From Harmonia axyridis (lineage: Eukaryota > Arthropoda > Insecta > Coleoptera > Coccinellidae), in NCBI RefSeq assembly GCF_914767665.1, contig NC_059502.1, positions 34,862,812-34,926,811 of the forward strand: a stretch of 64,000 bases of DNA. Direction: 5' to 3'. Below the pieces are notes generated by a model. The model had not been told where the DNA came from. It did no database searches and saw nothing but the letters and a program-made list of their open reading frames with translations. This document shows, one piece after another, positions 32,688 to 44,600 of the stretch (position 1 is its first letter; each line of letters opens with the position of its first letter). Position numbers and translations under genes: made by a program.

Positions 32688-34196
32688 CACTGCGCAAAAA
32701 AATTAACGCACCTTATGGAAATCTCAAATTTATTCTACAACTGAAGGTGTTCTCAATGATAATTATTTTTATCAGAATTATGCAAGCATATGTTATCCAG
32801 TTTCAACGTTTTTCTTCAATACAGATGTTTTTTCCCAGCAGGAATAAAAAAATATGAGATTATCAGATTTTGAATGTATTGGCTCCATTCTGAAATCAGT
32901 TGTTCTCGATCAATTCTAGTGATCAATAGTTTTTCTTTTGTTTGATTTTCTACACTCGATCGCTATGCAATGCGGAACACGCAATTTTGCCCAAGAGGAA
33001 TGTGCCCAAACGGTAGTTTTGCGAGAAGAAGGGTGGACATACACAAGAATTGCAGAAAGGTTTGGAGTTTTCCATACAAGTGTGTCCAGAATGTTGCAGC
33101 GATTCAGGGAGACAGGTATGAATGTCCGAAGACCAGGATAGGGTAGACCACGGGTAACAACTGCCATTCAAGAACGTTACTTGAGAGTTTCTTCCTTGAT
33201 ACAACGGTTTGCAACCGCTCGTCTCCTTCAATATCAACTTGAGCAAACTCATGGGGTGCAAATTAGCATTCAGACAATAAGACATCGCCTCAGAGAATAT
33301 GATTTAAGGCCTCGTGTCGCGGCAAGAGGCCCAGCTCTTACCCCAGCCCATCGAAGAGCGCGTTTGTATTTTGCGAGAGAGCATATCCATTGGGAAGAGG
33401 CTGATTGGGAAAGAGTTCTCTTCACAGATGAGTCTAGATTCTGACGTTCCCTTGTATACAGACGTCCACATGAAATATATGCTCAGTGCAATTTCCTGAA
33501 TACTACTGGTTTCGGGGGAGGATCGATTATGGTATGGGGTGGAATATCTTTGACTGCTCGCACAGACCTAGTGGTCGTTGATAATGGAGCTATGAATGCT
33601 GATAGGTATATAAGGAACATTCTTGAAGAGCATGTTGTGCCATTTGCCCCATACATTGGTGAAAATTTCATTTTCATGGATGATAATGCCAGACCCCATC
33701 GTACGCGCATGGTTCAGGAGTACCTTGAAGAGGTTGAAGTCTCTCGAATGGAATAGCCAGCAAGAAGTCCAGATCTCAATCCGATTGAGCAGGTTTGGAA
33801 CAACCTCAATAGAAGGCTGAGTAGTTCAGAAAATCATCCAGCTACTCTTAATGACTTAGGAATCCAACTCAGAGAAATCTGGGAAGGATTAGATCAGAAC
33901 ATTTTAAGATCACTCATTTTGAGTATGAACTGTCGTTGCCGAGCTGTAATTAACGCAAGGGGTGGAAATACCAAGTATTAAATCACTTATCAGCATTCCA
34001 GTATTATGAAAATTGTTTATTTCTCTTCTTTCACATAAGATTCGGTGAAATCCTGAATTTTTCTTCCATTTAATGTGTCTTGTTTCGGTCAAAACCTTCC
34101 CGAGAGAACATAAAAAATAAGTTATAAAGTCAATGTAGAGTTAACTTCCATTAAAATTGAGATTTTCAGAATGTGCGTTAATTTTTTTGCGCAGTG
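32688..34196 (+). mobile_element. Complete Tc1-type transposon (1509 bp)
   Basis: Inverted repeats begin CACTGCGCAAAAAAATTAAC at both ends; the first 24 bases are identical and similarity continues to about 38. TA target duplications flank them (32686-32687 and 34197-34198). A single transposase frame spans the interior. Structure and length match an ordinary full Tc1 element. Confidence 0.92.
32965..33981 (+). pseudogene. Tc1 transposase (DD34E), full length with three in-frame stops
   Basis: One uninterrupted reading frame of 339 codons. An N-terminal paired-type HTH comes first (WTYTRIAERFGVFHTSVSRM), then a second HTH (HGVQISIQTIRHRLREYDLR) after the GRPRVTT hook. The catalytic core has VLFTDESRF, FIFMDDNARPHRTRM and SPDLNPIEQVWNNL. 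Thirty-four residues lie between the second Asp and the Glu. Stops are TAG (33139), TGA (33442) and TAG (33754). The third sits where a Trp is usual before PARSPDLNP. No frameshift or deletion is visible, and all three residues of the catalytic triad survive. In intact relatives the protein excises and inserts the element at TA. Confidence 0.88.
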
Positions 34197-34198
34197 TA

Positions 34199-34696
34199 TT
34201 TCCGATATTTGAAGCCACTCCAAATAATAAAAATGTAATAGAATGTGAGTTCATTGTAATTTATGAATAATCTCCCTCGAATCATCCATTATCCAAAAAA
34301 CAAATATTTCATGAAAAGCGCTGCTTAGAATTATTCCGTTTAGGTTTACGTTTACAAACTTCAGCCTTCTCATTTCTCAGCATCTACTCACGAAATTTGA
34401 AGGAAAATAATAATTGATAAAGAATATACAACAATATATAAGATTTTAGCTGTTCTTATAAGACTGGTTCAGGGGGAAGATGTAAACATATCTCAGCTCT
34501 ACTGTCACATTGCACCAGGTTGTTATTTATTTGATGTCTGAATTAATACTTGCAAATGGACAAATCACTTTTGATTTCGATACCACAGCCTACCAGTAAT
34601 CACTAATCACACTGTTCGAATGTATAAAACAAAAGCTGTAACACTGGAACATAACTCTTTAAACTCACTGAACCATAAAATATAAAAATTTAACCG
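34199..34696. other. AT-rich non-coding, nothing recognised
   Basis: No supported feature. Confidence 0.4.
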
Positions 34697-34954
34697 TTAA
34701 TCATTGTAGACATGAACGCCATCAAAGCTTTCGACTCTAGAACTGAATTTGCCTTTTTCGTCGATAGGTGGCTTGGAGATGAACATGAATCGCAAATTCC
34801 TATGTTTACTAATTACAGGATCCATGTTGGTGATAAATTCTCTGGTTTTCAGGAAATTTTTCAACCTATATACCTCTTTTATAGTTTCCTTATTACTTCC
34901 GAGTCTACCAAGAGATAGAAATTTTTTTTTGGCCTCCGGTTTCAAAATTTCCAC
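34697..34954 (-). CDS. Hypothetical 85-codon open frame, possible exon or pseudogene
   Basis: The minus strand reads EILKPEAKKKFLSLGRLGSN, then KETIKEVYRLKNFLKTREFI, then SKPPIDEKGKFSSRVESFDG and a stop. Charged, balanced composition looks coding. There is no ATG at the left edge (it opens with GTG after a possible TTTAG acceptor), although an internal Met at VITNM-like context exists. I do not recognise it; an exon of an unannotated gene, a retrocopy or a transposon gene piece are all possible. Confidence 0.3.
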   Translation of the reverse strand: MEILKPEAKKKFLSLGRLGSNKETIKEVYRLKNFLKTREFITNMDPVISKHRNLRFMFISKPPIDEKGKFSSRVESFDGVHVYND

Positions 34955-34961
34955 TAGCTAA

Positions 34962-35304
34962 ATTTCTTATTCGATTTCAATGAAAATTGATAGCCTGCGC
35001 AAACTCGAAATTACAGTTTTTTCCATATCTCGAGTTTTACTTGATCCATGATAATGTAAATTGGTGTGGATATTTGGATCAGATAGTAAGTGGTTTCATG
35101 AAAATTTCAGCTCTTTTGGTAGTTTTCGTGAATAGACGGTGACATATCGAAGAACCTAATTCCTTTGAAACGGATTTCTACCAATCTGCGGCTTAAAAAC
35201 TTCGTTACAAAATATGGGGGTTCCATTTAAGAAACACCAACTCTCCTCTATGGTTCTAAAATGGTAATTCATTTCTATGATCTGATATGAGTATCTAGGG
35301 TTTC
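34962..35304. other. Non-coding, nothing recognised
   Basis: No supported feature. Confidence 0.35.
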
Positions 35305-36235
35305 ACGGCTTGACGAATTTTCAAGCTACTTGGCTTGACTCGACTTGAAATCAATTCAAGTTCAAGTCAAGTAGTACTTTTTCAATCTCAAGTCAAGTAT
35401 TTATTTATCAAGTACTTGAATTCTATCAAGCTAGTTGATTTTGAGCATTGTGTAGTGTCACATCAATAAAAAAATGATGAAATGAGAGGGAACCTTGCAA
35501 ACAGCACTTTTATTTATTAAACTATATTGTATAAAAGAACCAGAAAAAAGGGAACCAAAAATAAATCACTATAAATAATAACAAAATAAAAAATTTGAAA
35601 AAATTTTTTCTTGATATTGAGAAACCTTCAAGCACTGTTTGATTACATGATTGGGCTATCAGGTTTTGCTATAGCTTGACGTTGAGCTAGCAGAAGCCGC
35701 GATTTCCCCGACAATTTAAGAGGAAAAAAGTGTCAATAATAATAATAAATTAGTCTTAATTTATGGCCAAACTACCAAAATCTGCCAGCAGATTTCTGCC
35801 TAATTAAAATTTCAAAGAAATGCGGGAAAACTACTAAAAAAGTAACAATGGCAACCATAGGTGTAACAAGGGGGGTTATTGGTTGATTAGAAGAAATAAA
35901 AAAAAATTTGATTAACAATTTGAAGAAAAATCAAAAAATTGAAAGATTCTGCTTTTTCAAAATGGGGGTAAACGCCCCAAGAGTCAAGTCTAGTCACGCC
36001 CCTGCTGGCGATCGCTTCAGTCCTCTTGGAGCTCGGGGAACCCCCTCATTATTCTAAGCGCGCACTATATTGCAGAAATATATGCGACTCGTGCGTATCA
36101 AGCTCAAGTAATATCAAATAGTTTGATATCAAGTCAAGCAATAAATATCTCGAATCAAGTCAAGTTCAAGTAATTTTTCATGAGCTTGATTTTCAAGTCA
36201 AGTAGTTGGTTAATATAACAAGCTACTTAGCTTGA
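35305..36235. mobile_element. Probable non-autonomous DNA transposon with CAAGT subterminal repeats
   Basis: Both ends are packed with short CAAGT/ACTTG motifs: TCAAGTTCAAGTCAAGTAGT and TCAAGTCAAGTATTTATTTA on the left; CGAATCAAGTCAAGTTCAAG and CAAGTCAAGTAGTTGG on the right. Outer inverted repeats share CAAGCTACTTGGCTTGA / TCAAGCTAAGTAGCTTG. Arrays of short subterminal motifs are typical transposase-binding sites of hAT elements. A clear 8-bp duplication was not found, so the superfamily is inferred. The middle (35450-36090) is AT-rich and non-coding. Confidence 0.55.
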
Positions 36236-37880
36236 TGAATCCATGTGATTATCATATAAACATAAACCATAAAATTTACTGAAAAAATGTTTTATAATTT
36301 TTTGAATATCTCGAACAGAAACCAAGATATGGCGAAATATTCGAAACATTAATTTTTCAGAAACACCCTGTAACTCGAGAACAAAGCAAAATATTGACGA
36401 TCTGATTTCTGATATCTCATTATTTCAAAAAGAGAGATATTCTTTTACGATTTTTTTTTATCTATGTCATATAGTTCTCGAGAGTGAGCATCCAATTTGG
36501 GGCACCCTGTATCGGGTGTCCCAAACTTTTAAGCAAGAAAAAAATGAATGGCACATTTTCGGGCTCCACTTTCGAGAGAATTAATTTGGTGAAAATTGGA
36601 AAATGGTGTAAAAGTTCTCATAACTTCTTTATCATTGTTGTTATTGACATGAGACAAAGACATCCTAGAGGCACTTTTTTAGTAGGATCCATTAGTGTTA
36701 TCATTTATTTTTTATTGTCATTAGTTCTGAAGTTATAATACAGAATTTCGATTTCTTCTCCGAACTCCGCTCCGCGTCGTTTGGGCAATGACAACCTCGT
36801 GCGGAAAAGTACAACTTTCCGCTCTGAATAGGAAAATAACTATTACAGACCTTATTACAGAATTTATAGGTATTATTCGAATTTCGAAAAAAATCATGAC
36901 AGATTCAAACCTTTCGAAAAAATAATTATGTTTAAAAAATATTGATGAATTAAAATATTCCAAAGTTCCAGGTAATAATGAATATTATTGCATAAATTGA
37001 AGTGAAAAAGTTGAATAATACCATTTTCAATATTTTTTTTTTCATTTTTCATTTTCAAACGCCTATTTACCTATTTTCTATCTATTTTGATCAAATGAAG
37101 CCTGTGAAGTCTTTTTTCTTGCAGTAAACTCTATTGATTAGTTTCAACTCTCAAAAGTAATGCCCTATTATATTTCCCGATGAGAATTATATTATTTCAT
37201 TTTTTAATGATTGATAGTGCAAACAGCTGGTACGTATGATATTCGGAATCAATTATAATATTCACTCCCACTTTCAGCCTTCATTGAACCTACACATCTC
37301 TTTTCTTCGTAATGCCATTGGCATTGAGAATTGCGGAACTCCTTTTCAAAATTAGTATTACTCATAACTCTATTATCTCATAAAAAATCATGAGCAAAAG
37401 CTTAAGATTAGAGATTGCGATGTGGATAAACATTCGAATAGAAACACAGAAAATCCTAATTTTTCTGGTAAAGGTAACTAATTTATAACGTATTGTTGGA
37501 TGACCCATTTCAAATTTGACCAAAATTCAATTAAGATACAAATATGAAATATATTCTGGTTAATATGAAAACAATTAAACCTACCTGTTCACAAAACAAT
37601 CGCCATACCGAATAAACCCTGTAATTAATTTTTCTTCACTTCACTGGTTTTTCTCTTCAATTCACAAAATCCGTAGTCTTCCAAAAATGTAAGACAAAAC
37701 CGGTTATATCACAGATATATTAATTCAGGGAAAATTCAATTTTCAAGTCTCTTCAATTTTCAATTAAATTACGAGGACTACAATTTAACGGAGCTTCCCA
37801 ACACAACAATCCACATAAACAAGTGTAACTGTCAACCTGTCAGAATAGGTTGTTTTCCAGCTGATTATTTTGCATTGCGC
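36236..37880. other. Non-coding; one CCCTGTA-ended repeat fragment at about 36355-36515
   Basis: AACACCCTGTAACTCGAGAA at about 36362 and TTGGGGCACCCTGTATCGG at about 36496 are fragments of MITE ends. The remainder up to the Pin1 gene is AT-rich without a supported gene. Confidence 0.4.
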
Positions 37881-38255
37881 AGTAGAGCATTATTGAAATT
37901 TGCAAACATATTCTTCTTTTCATTAGTTAAATATTGCAGAAAAAATAAAAATTTTTCAATGATGAATAAAGCAAACTGAGCATTTCAAAAATTTCGTACA
38001 ATGATTTTGAGAAAATTTAGTATAGTTAAATTGATGTAATGGTAGTCAAATACTATTACCATACTTGTAAAGCAATATTCATAAAAATGGGGACTTGAAA
38101 ATTGCAATATTCAATCTTTTCCATATTTTATGTGCGGAAATAATAATTGACCAACTTTCAAAAAATATATTTTCTTCTGTGCTAATAATAGGATTTTCTC
38201 TGAATTTCTATATCTGTCAATTCGATTTTCTTATTTCAAATATTCAATGTGAAAA
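37881..38255 (+). promoter_or_regulatory. Upstream region and 5' leader of the Pin1-like gene
   Basis: AT-rich, without a clear TATA box or initiator. The start ATG at 38256 sits in AATGTGAAAAATGG, with A at -3 and G at +4, a good insect start context. The transcription start cannot be placed from the sequence. Confidence 0.3.
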
Positions 38256-38927
38256 ATGGCGGACACACCGTTGCCTGCCGGTTGGGAAAGGCGGTTAAGC
38301 CGATCGACTGGTAATTTTTTTATTAAATTTTGTTTATTGAATGAGTGAGCCCTGCTTGAACTAATTAGTTTTTGTTCCTCCACTTAATATCACGATTAAA
38401 TCCAATTTCATATGTACTCAGCCATCACAAGTAAACAATCAATATCATAAATTTTAGGACAACATTACTATTTAAATGTATACACCAAAGAATCTCAATG
38501 GGATGTGCCAGATAAACCTGCTGAACCTGGTCCAGAACAAGTTCAGTGCTCTCACCTTCTTGTAAAACATAAAGATTCAAGAAGGCCATCTTCATGGAGA
38601 GAAGCAAACATAACTCGAACAAAAGAGGAGGCTTTAGAATTAGTTAAAAGTAAGCATACATTCAATATACATAAATAAACCTTGTTACAAATCAAACTGT
38701 TTTCAGATTACAGAGAACAAATTGTTCAGGGTAAGGCGTCTTTTGCAGACTTGGCAACAGACTATTCGGATTGTTCTTCTGCCAAAAGAGGAGGTGATCT
38801 GGGTCCCTTTAGAAAAGGAGCTATGCAGAAACCTTTTGAAGAAGCTTCATTTTCATTGAAAGTAGGGGAATTATCTGAACCAGTATTCACAGATTCTGGT
38901 GTACACATAATTCTACGAACTGTTTGA
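38256..38927 (+). CDS. Pin1: Pin1-type peptidyl-prolyl cis/trans isomerase (parvulin)
   Basis: Three exons, 38256-38310, 38458-38649 and 38707-38927, all with GT-AG introns, joining to 155 codons plus stop (human PIN1 is 163). An N-terminal WW domain (LPAGWERRLSRSTG, then QHYYLNVYTKESQWDVP) binds phospho-Ser/Thr-Pro. The parvulin domain follows: CSHLLVKH, the basic phosphate-binding loop KDSRRPSSW, the active-site Cys in DYSDCSSAKRGGDLG, and FTDSGVHIILRTV at the end. It isomerises prolyl bonds after phosphorylated Ser/Thr in cell-cycle and transcription regulators in nucleus and cytosol; the fly homologue is dodo. All key residues are present, so the gene should be functional. It is transcribed towards MSH6, which lies on the other strand about 2.7 kb downstream. 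Confidence 0.96.
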
Positions 38928-39255
38928 GTACTATTGTGCAAAATTTCAATCTACAAAACTTTTGATGAAATTAAACATTTTGAAGAATTTCTAATTTTGC
39001 TCTGCTCTAAATATTGCAACTTCTAATTTTATTCAATGATTATTTAAATGAAATTTGATCACTTTGAGCATATTCAAGCTTCATTTTACAACTCTGTTAT
39101 CATATACTTGTAATAATTCCAATTTGACCTTCGCCATTGATCAATATTCTAAACAATATAATGACAAAAATCAGAATGTTTGTGTAAGTTTCCTAGATGA
39201 ATGACTGATAATGTTTCGGAGATACCTGAGTTGATTATTTTTTTAATGACATTGA

Positions 39256-39261
39256 AATAAA
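39256..39261 (+). terminator. Possible poly(A) signal of the Pin1-like gene
   Basis: First AATAAA downstream of the stop codon (about 330 bp); another AATAAA lies near 39346. Which is used cannot be told from sequence. Confidence 0.35.
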
Positions 39262-41659
39262 TTTGCACCTAATATTAAATTTGTTAATTTCTAATGTATG
39301 TAGTATAGAATTGTTTCATTATTATCAGGAGAGTAATAATAAAAGAAAATTTAATCTATACCTTGAATTTTCATAACCCCATACAATTCTGGTTTATTAA
39401 ACAAATCAAACTTTTTCAGTTCCTTTAATAGAATTTTATATATTTAGAACTTGTACTGTTGTTAGTCTTTTTTTATTCTTTTTGCAGGTGCTAATGGTTT
39501 AAACAACATTCATCTACAGTTTAAAGTTGTTTCTGTTAAATATAAAATTCAAAAATTGATTGAAAATTGATATTTTCATTTCCCGTTTACACAATGAAAA
39601 TTTTTTTCAGTTGTGTCACTTTTTATAATACTTTTATATCGTCTGGCGACCATACATTGATCTAACGAAAATTACAAGGGGAAGGACTTCAGTAAAAATC
39701 TGATTTAAATGAACTAATGGCTGTTTTAAAAATAAAATACTTTTAAGTTAAATGGATCATGAAGTAGAAGTATCAATTCTGTATAGTTAACTATTTTTGT
39801 AACATATTTCATACAAAAAGATATTAATTTCAAACAGACAAATCTCCTGAATGGATCAAGTTTCAGCTCATGAATATCTAATATATATTAAAGGATTTTA
39901 AGCCACATTGTAAAAAGTATCTATAAATTATCAGAATTGTGCGCAAAGAATAATGGTATTGTATATTCGTAATGTTTAATACATTTTTTCTATTCATGTT
40001 GCACTTTTTATCATTGTTGATTAATGAAATTTTAGCGAAGTTCCAATTTATATGAAATATACTAGAAATGATGAGAGTTTTCTCTCTATATAATTAAATC
40101 TAGACATCAGACGTGTTTTCCAATAAATATTTGAAGAATTATAAAGCACAAAATTCCACTGAATGCCATTTTTTTGTTAATCTAGGCACTGCATTTTTAA
40201 ACCATCTCCAGACCAAAACTCTTGATATCAAAAACGATATAAATTCTGCCATAATAATTTTCCATTATGGTTTGGTATATAAAAATAATAAAATGGTTCA
40301 TTCTGTGAAGCTACAGGGTATAAACATATCGTCACCTGAGAATTTATAATAAATATATACAGGGTGTTTCATTGGTAAATGTACATACGTTAACATGAGA
40401 TAGAGCTACTCTAGACGGGTTCATAAAACCTATAAATGATATCTCTTTTCAGGAAGGAAAGACCAAGGTCTCAAATTAAGTATTGTATTTTAATAAAATG
40501 CATGTATAAATTTCATAGCCGAGATACAAAGAGTGTTTATCAATATTTTGGATCCATCCAGTACATTATATTTATATTTGGAACGTATGATTCACTTTAT
40601 AAGGACCATCAATCTTTGAACTGATCAAAAAATACAGGTCTGTGTTAAAAAAATATGGGAGTACTCACTACTCACTAGCTGAGATTCAACACACTGTATG
40701 TCGTTTTATTGAGATTTTCAGATGAAGCAGAAATTTTTTAATGGGGATCAGTAGATTTTAGTGTCCCGTACGTGATTTAACTTATCGAAAATTTTTGCGA
40801 AAAATTTAGATCAATTCCACTAAATTCTCACAAAAACACTACATTGCAAATTAATTGGAAATTATTCTTGCTCCGCTGAATGTTGCGTATCTTTATATTT
40901 TCACAAATTATTCTTATAAACATTTTACATTGAAAAAGAATAACGAGAGATTGATTTGTGTTGAATCCTACATAAGTTTATTCAAGTAGACCACAACAAT
41001 ATCTTGTATCTATGACATAAGTTTGGACAACTGGTGCCAAAAAATGTTTTGCTGACCAATGTATTGGGGTATGTTCTTTTATTTTTTAAAAATCATTATT
41101 AAAATTCAATCGTGAATGCTCTTGACCTTACACGAAGTATGACAACCAGTTGTGTTCTATGGAAGCTTTCTTTTATATTCTTTTATCACTTCAGGCACAT
41201 CATTGTTTACCCAATAGCTAACAGCTAAGGATTAAATATTCCCTGAAACCAGAAAATGTAGGTAATTTCTATAACAAGTCTAGAACACTCAGGATCAGAT
41301 TGGGCGTCCAGGTCCTATATTCTACTTGACCACCGCTAGTTAGTATGTGGTACGTGAAAAAAAAATTAAAAATAATTATAATGCAAGAACTATACTTATA
41401 TGTTAAATTTACATACAACAATAACAATATAGGATAAAATAGTATTGGAAATATGAGAACAATCTTCTTTGAATTGAAATGGATACAACTTTTTCCACTA
41501 TCTTATCAAGAATTAAATCACAGTGTATAGGTAACATTAAAGAAGATAAAAACTTTTAAGTAATGAAAACTTTGAAAAAAATTTGAAAATTAGGCAAACT
41601 TGAGAACAATTTTTTCTACTCTACGAATACTGAATAAAGAGAAAAATATGAGTGGAATC
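39262..41659. other. Intergenic region between Pin1 and MSH6
   Basis: AT-rich. A partial CAGGGTGTTTCATTGGTAAA repeat lies at about 40362 with related sequence to about 40750 (ends not paired). Small open frames at 40113-40349 and 40436-40624 are not protein-like. Confidence 0.45.
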
Positions 41660-44600
41660 TTAAAATTTCAGATTATTCAAATCAGAAATTAAAGTTCTCA
41701 AAATTGTTGGATCAGAAGAAGAGAAAATTTTTCTGAAAATATCACGGCCTTTACTTTGATTTTCAAGAACTTTCGCAATCTCTCTTGCCCTTGCTACTAT
41801 AGAATGCTTCAAACCAGCAAGCCGAGCAGCATTGAATCCATATGATTTCGGACATCTCCCTTCAACCATTTTATAGAGGAATACTACCGATTCTTGAGTT
41901 GGATCTTCATCATTTTCCACCATACAAGCCATATGGCCTAGTTGTACATCACTCCTATCAACAAAATGATCCACAAGAGAGTGATAATGAGTTGAGAAAA
42001 GTGTTCGGCAATTGATTTGAAGCAGTTTCTTTACATAGGCAGTCGCGATAGCATTTCCATCATGAGTAGAGGTACCTATAAAATTGAACATTATCATTTA
42101 ACAATAACAGGTATTTCCAGTACATTGAAATATGCATTTTATCCACATCCTGCCATAAAAATAGTTTATAGTATAATTCTAACCATTTATTCTCTCAGTT
42201 TCAAGGAACATATTACTTGATATTAAAACAAAAAATTTTGATATGTGTAGAGCAAATTCAAGTAACAAAGGACTGTATGTATTAATTGCCTTGACCATAT
42301 TTATTTTTAATGTCCAACAAAGAAATAAGAATGTGGTGTCGCACTTATAGTTTATTCCATTTCTAATTATGCATTTAAATCAAAAGGTTCATTTTTATGA
42401 ATAACATATTTGAAAATTGAAAATATTAGAAAATAAATAAGAGGTCCATTTTTTTTGAATCACTGGTAATGTCTGATAGAGTACAAACTGTTTGAAAATA
42501 GATGTTTTAAGATCATTCAAAATATGAACGGATTCAAAATGATTATAATTCATACTATCCCAAATAATGAGAAATTCACTGAATGTATTTTTAAAATAAG
42601 AAATTTCGATATAGGATTATTTGAATATTAAATTTCTATATAGGATTAATTAAATATAAATATTCAAGTGTTATTATTATTATTGAATCGATTAACATTA
42701 CATCAGTTCCTCAACATTTCAAATCACTAAAAATGTTCTTCCAAATATTCTTACCTCTGCCAAGCTCATCTAGCAACACTAAGGAATGTGGGGAAGCATG
42801 TTGTAGAATTGAAGAGGCTTCTGATAACTCTACGAAGAATGTTGATTGTCCTCCTATGATATTGTCATGTGCACCCAGTCTGGTGAAAACACGATCCACA
42901 AGATTCAAAGTACATTCTTCTGCAGGTACATAACAACCCATTTGGGCCATCACAGCTATCACTGCGACTTGTCGCATAAGTGTTGATTTACCGCCCATAT
43001 TGGGTCCAGTGATCAAGACCAAGCCAGCTTTGTTATCACAATTCATGGAAATATCGTTAGGAACAAAATTCTCTATATTTGTAATACAGGGATGTCTTGC
43101 ATTTGTCATATAAACCATACTTTTATCTTTGAATGGTTCTATTTTGGGTAAACAAACTGAATAACTAGATAATGTACAGTAAGTAGCAAGAGAGCAAAGA
43201 ACGTCCAAATACATTATACAATGTGTTACTTGCTCCCATTCATTATACCTTTGAGAGAATTTTTCAAAAATTCTTCTATTCAAATCCTGTACAATTTTCG
43301 CTTTTTCTGCTTCTGCTTTTAGCATAGCAGCAAGAAAACTCCTTGTTTCTTCAGTATGATACCTTTTACAAGGTTTGTTACCTTTCTTCGTTCCTTCTAA
43401 TTGATATTCTCCTGTAACTTTTTTTGTGTGACTATCAGGTATCTCTAATTGAAATCTTTTCTTATCAGAACCAAAATATGAAATTTTACATCCAAAGATT
43501 TTTTCTTGTTCTTTCAAATACTTATCTAATGATTTCTGAATATCAGAAATTTTTTCCATGGCTGAATCATAATCTTCATCCACACCTGCTTTAGGTATAA
43601 TAACACCTTCTTTACTTGCTACTTCTTGATCAAATGCTTCCCTAAAAAATTGTAAGCTATCAGTCAAGTCTAAGTACATTCCCTTGTCCCCAGTTTGAGT
43701 AATTTTCTTCAACAACCGAGAGTCACACCCTTCAAAAATATCAGTTAATGCTTGAGCATTTTCAAAACCTCGGAGTGTATTTAAGAGATCTTGAATTTTT
43801 CTTTTTGAATAGGTTTTGGATTCATAAAATATTGCTCGACCATCTGGATGATTTTCAGCACAATATTTATTGCCATAAATATGAATTTTTGCAATTTGTC
43901 TCTCTAAATCAGGCAATTTCTTCAAAATCTCTTGGGCAGGCTTCAAGAGGTCTGCATTCAAGGCTAGTTCCTGCACTGCAGTTTGTCTTTCTTTTATTTT
44001 ACCAACATCACATAATGGCCGACAAATCCATTGATGCAATAATCTTTTACCAAATGGTGTTTCACAGTGATCAATATTTTTTTGTAAGGATCCTTGATTA
44101 CCAAGTAAATTTAAATTATCCATTGTTACTGAATCTAGAACCATATAATCTCTTTGTGTCACTTTATTATTGTTTTCCAAATCTTTTGGTGTATACATTT
44201 TGAATTGTTTCATTGAAAGAACATGAATATCCAGTTCAGAATCTTTTAAGTACCACATGCAAGCTCCTAAGCATTTCAAAGTCAATACATACTCAGATTT
44301 TGGTATACATTCATCAGCCAACTCTGAAAATAGTTGGGGCCATAAAAATTGTCCAGTTTTATCTTTGAAGTAAGGACCTGTTGAAAGAGATTCCAAAGTT
44401 TTTTCTGCTGTATAAAACTGAGAATTTGGTGCTAAATTTTCTCTTCTTATATCTTTGAAGTAAGTGTTGAAAACTTCAGATACTACAGAACTCTGGCATC
44501 CTCTCTCAACCAGAATCAATTCTGGTTTATGTTCTGCACAAAGAGCTAATAATCTAGAACAATGTTTATCATCATCAAACTCTGAAAGGTGGAAAATGCC

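Noticed and set aside
40113..40624. Small plus-strand frames between Pin1 and MSH6
   Set aside because: AT-driven composition, no splice or similarity support, and one overlaps a CAGGGTG-type repeat.
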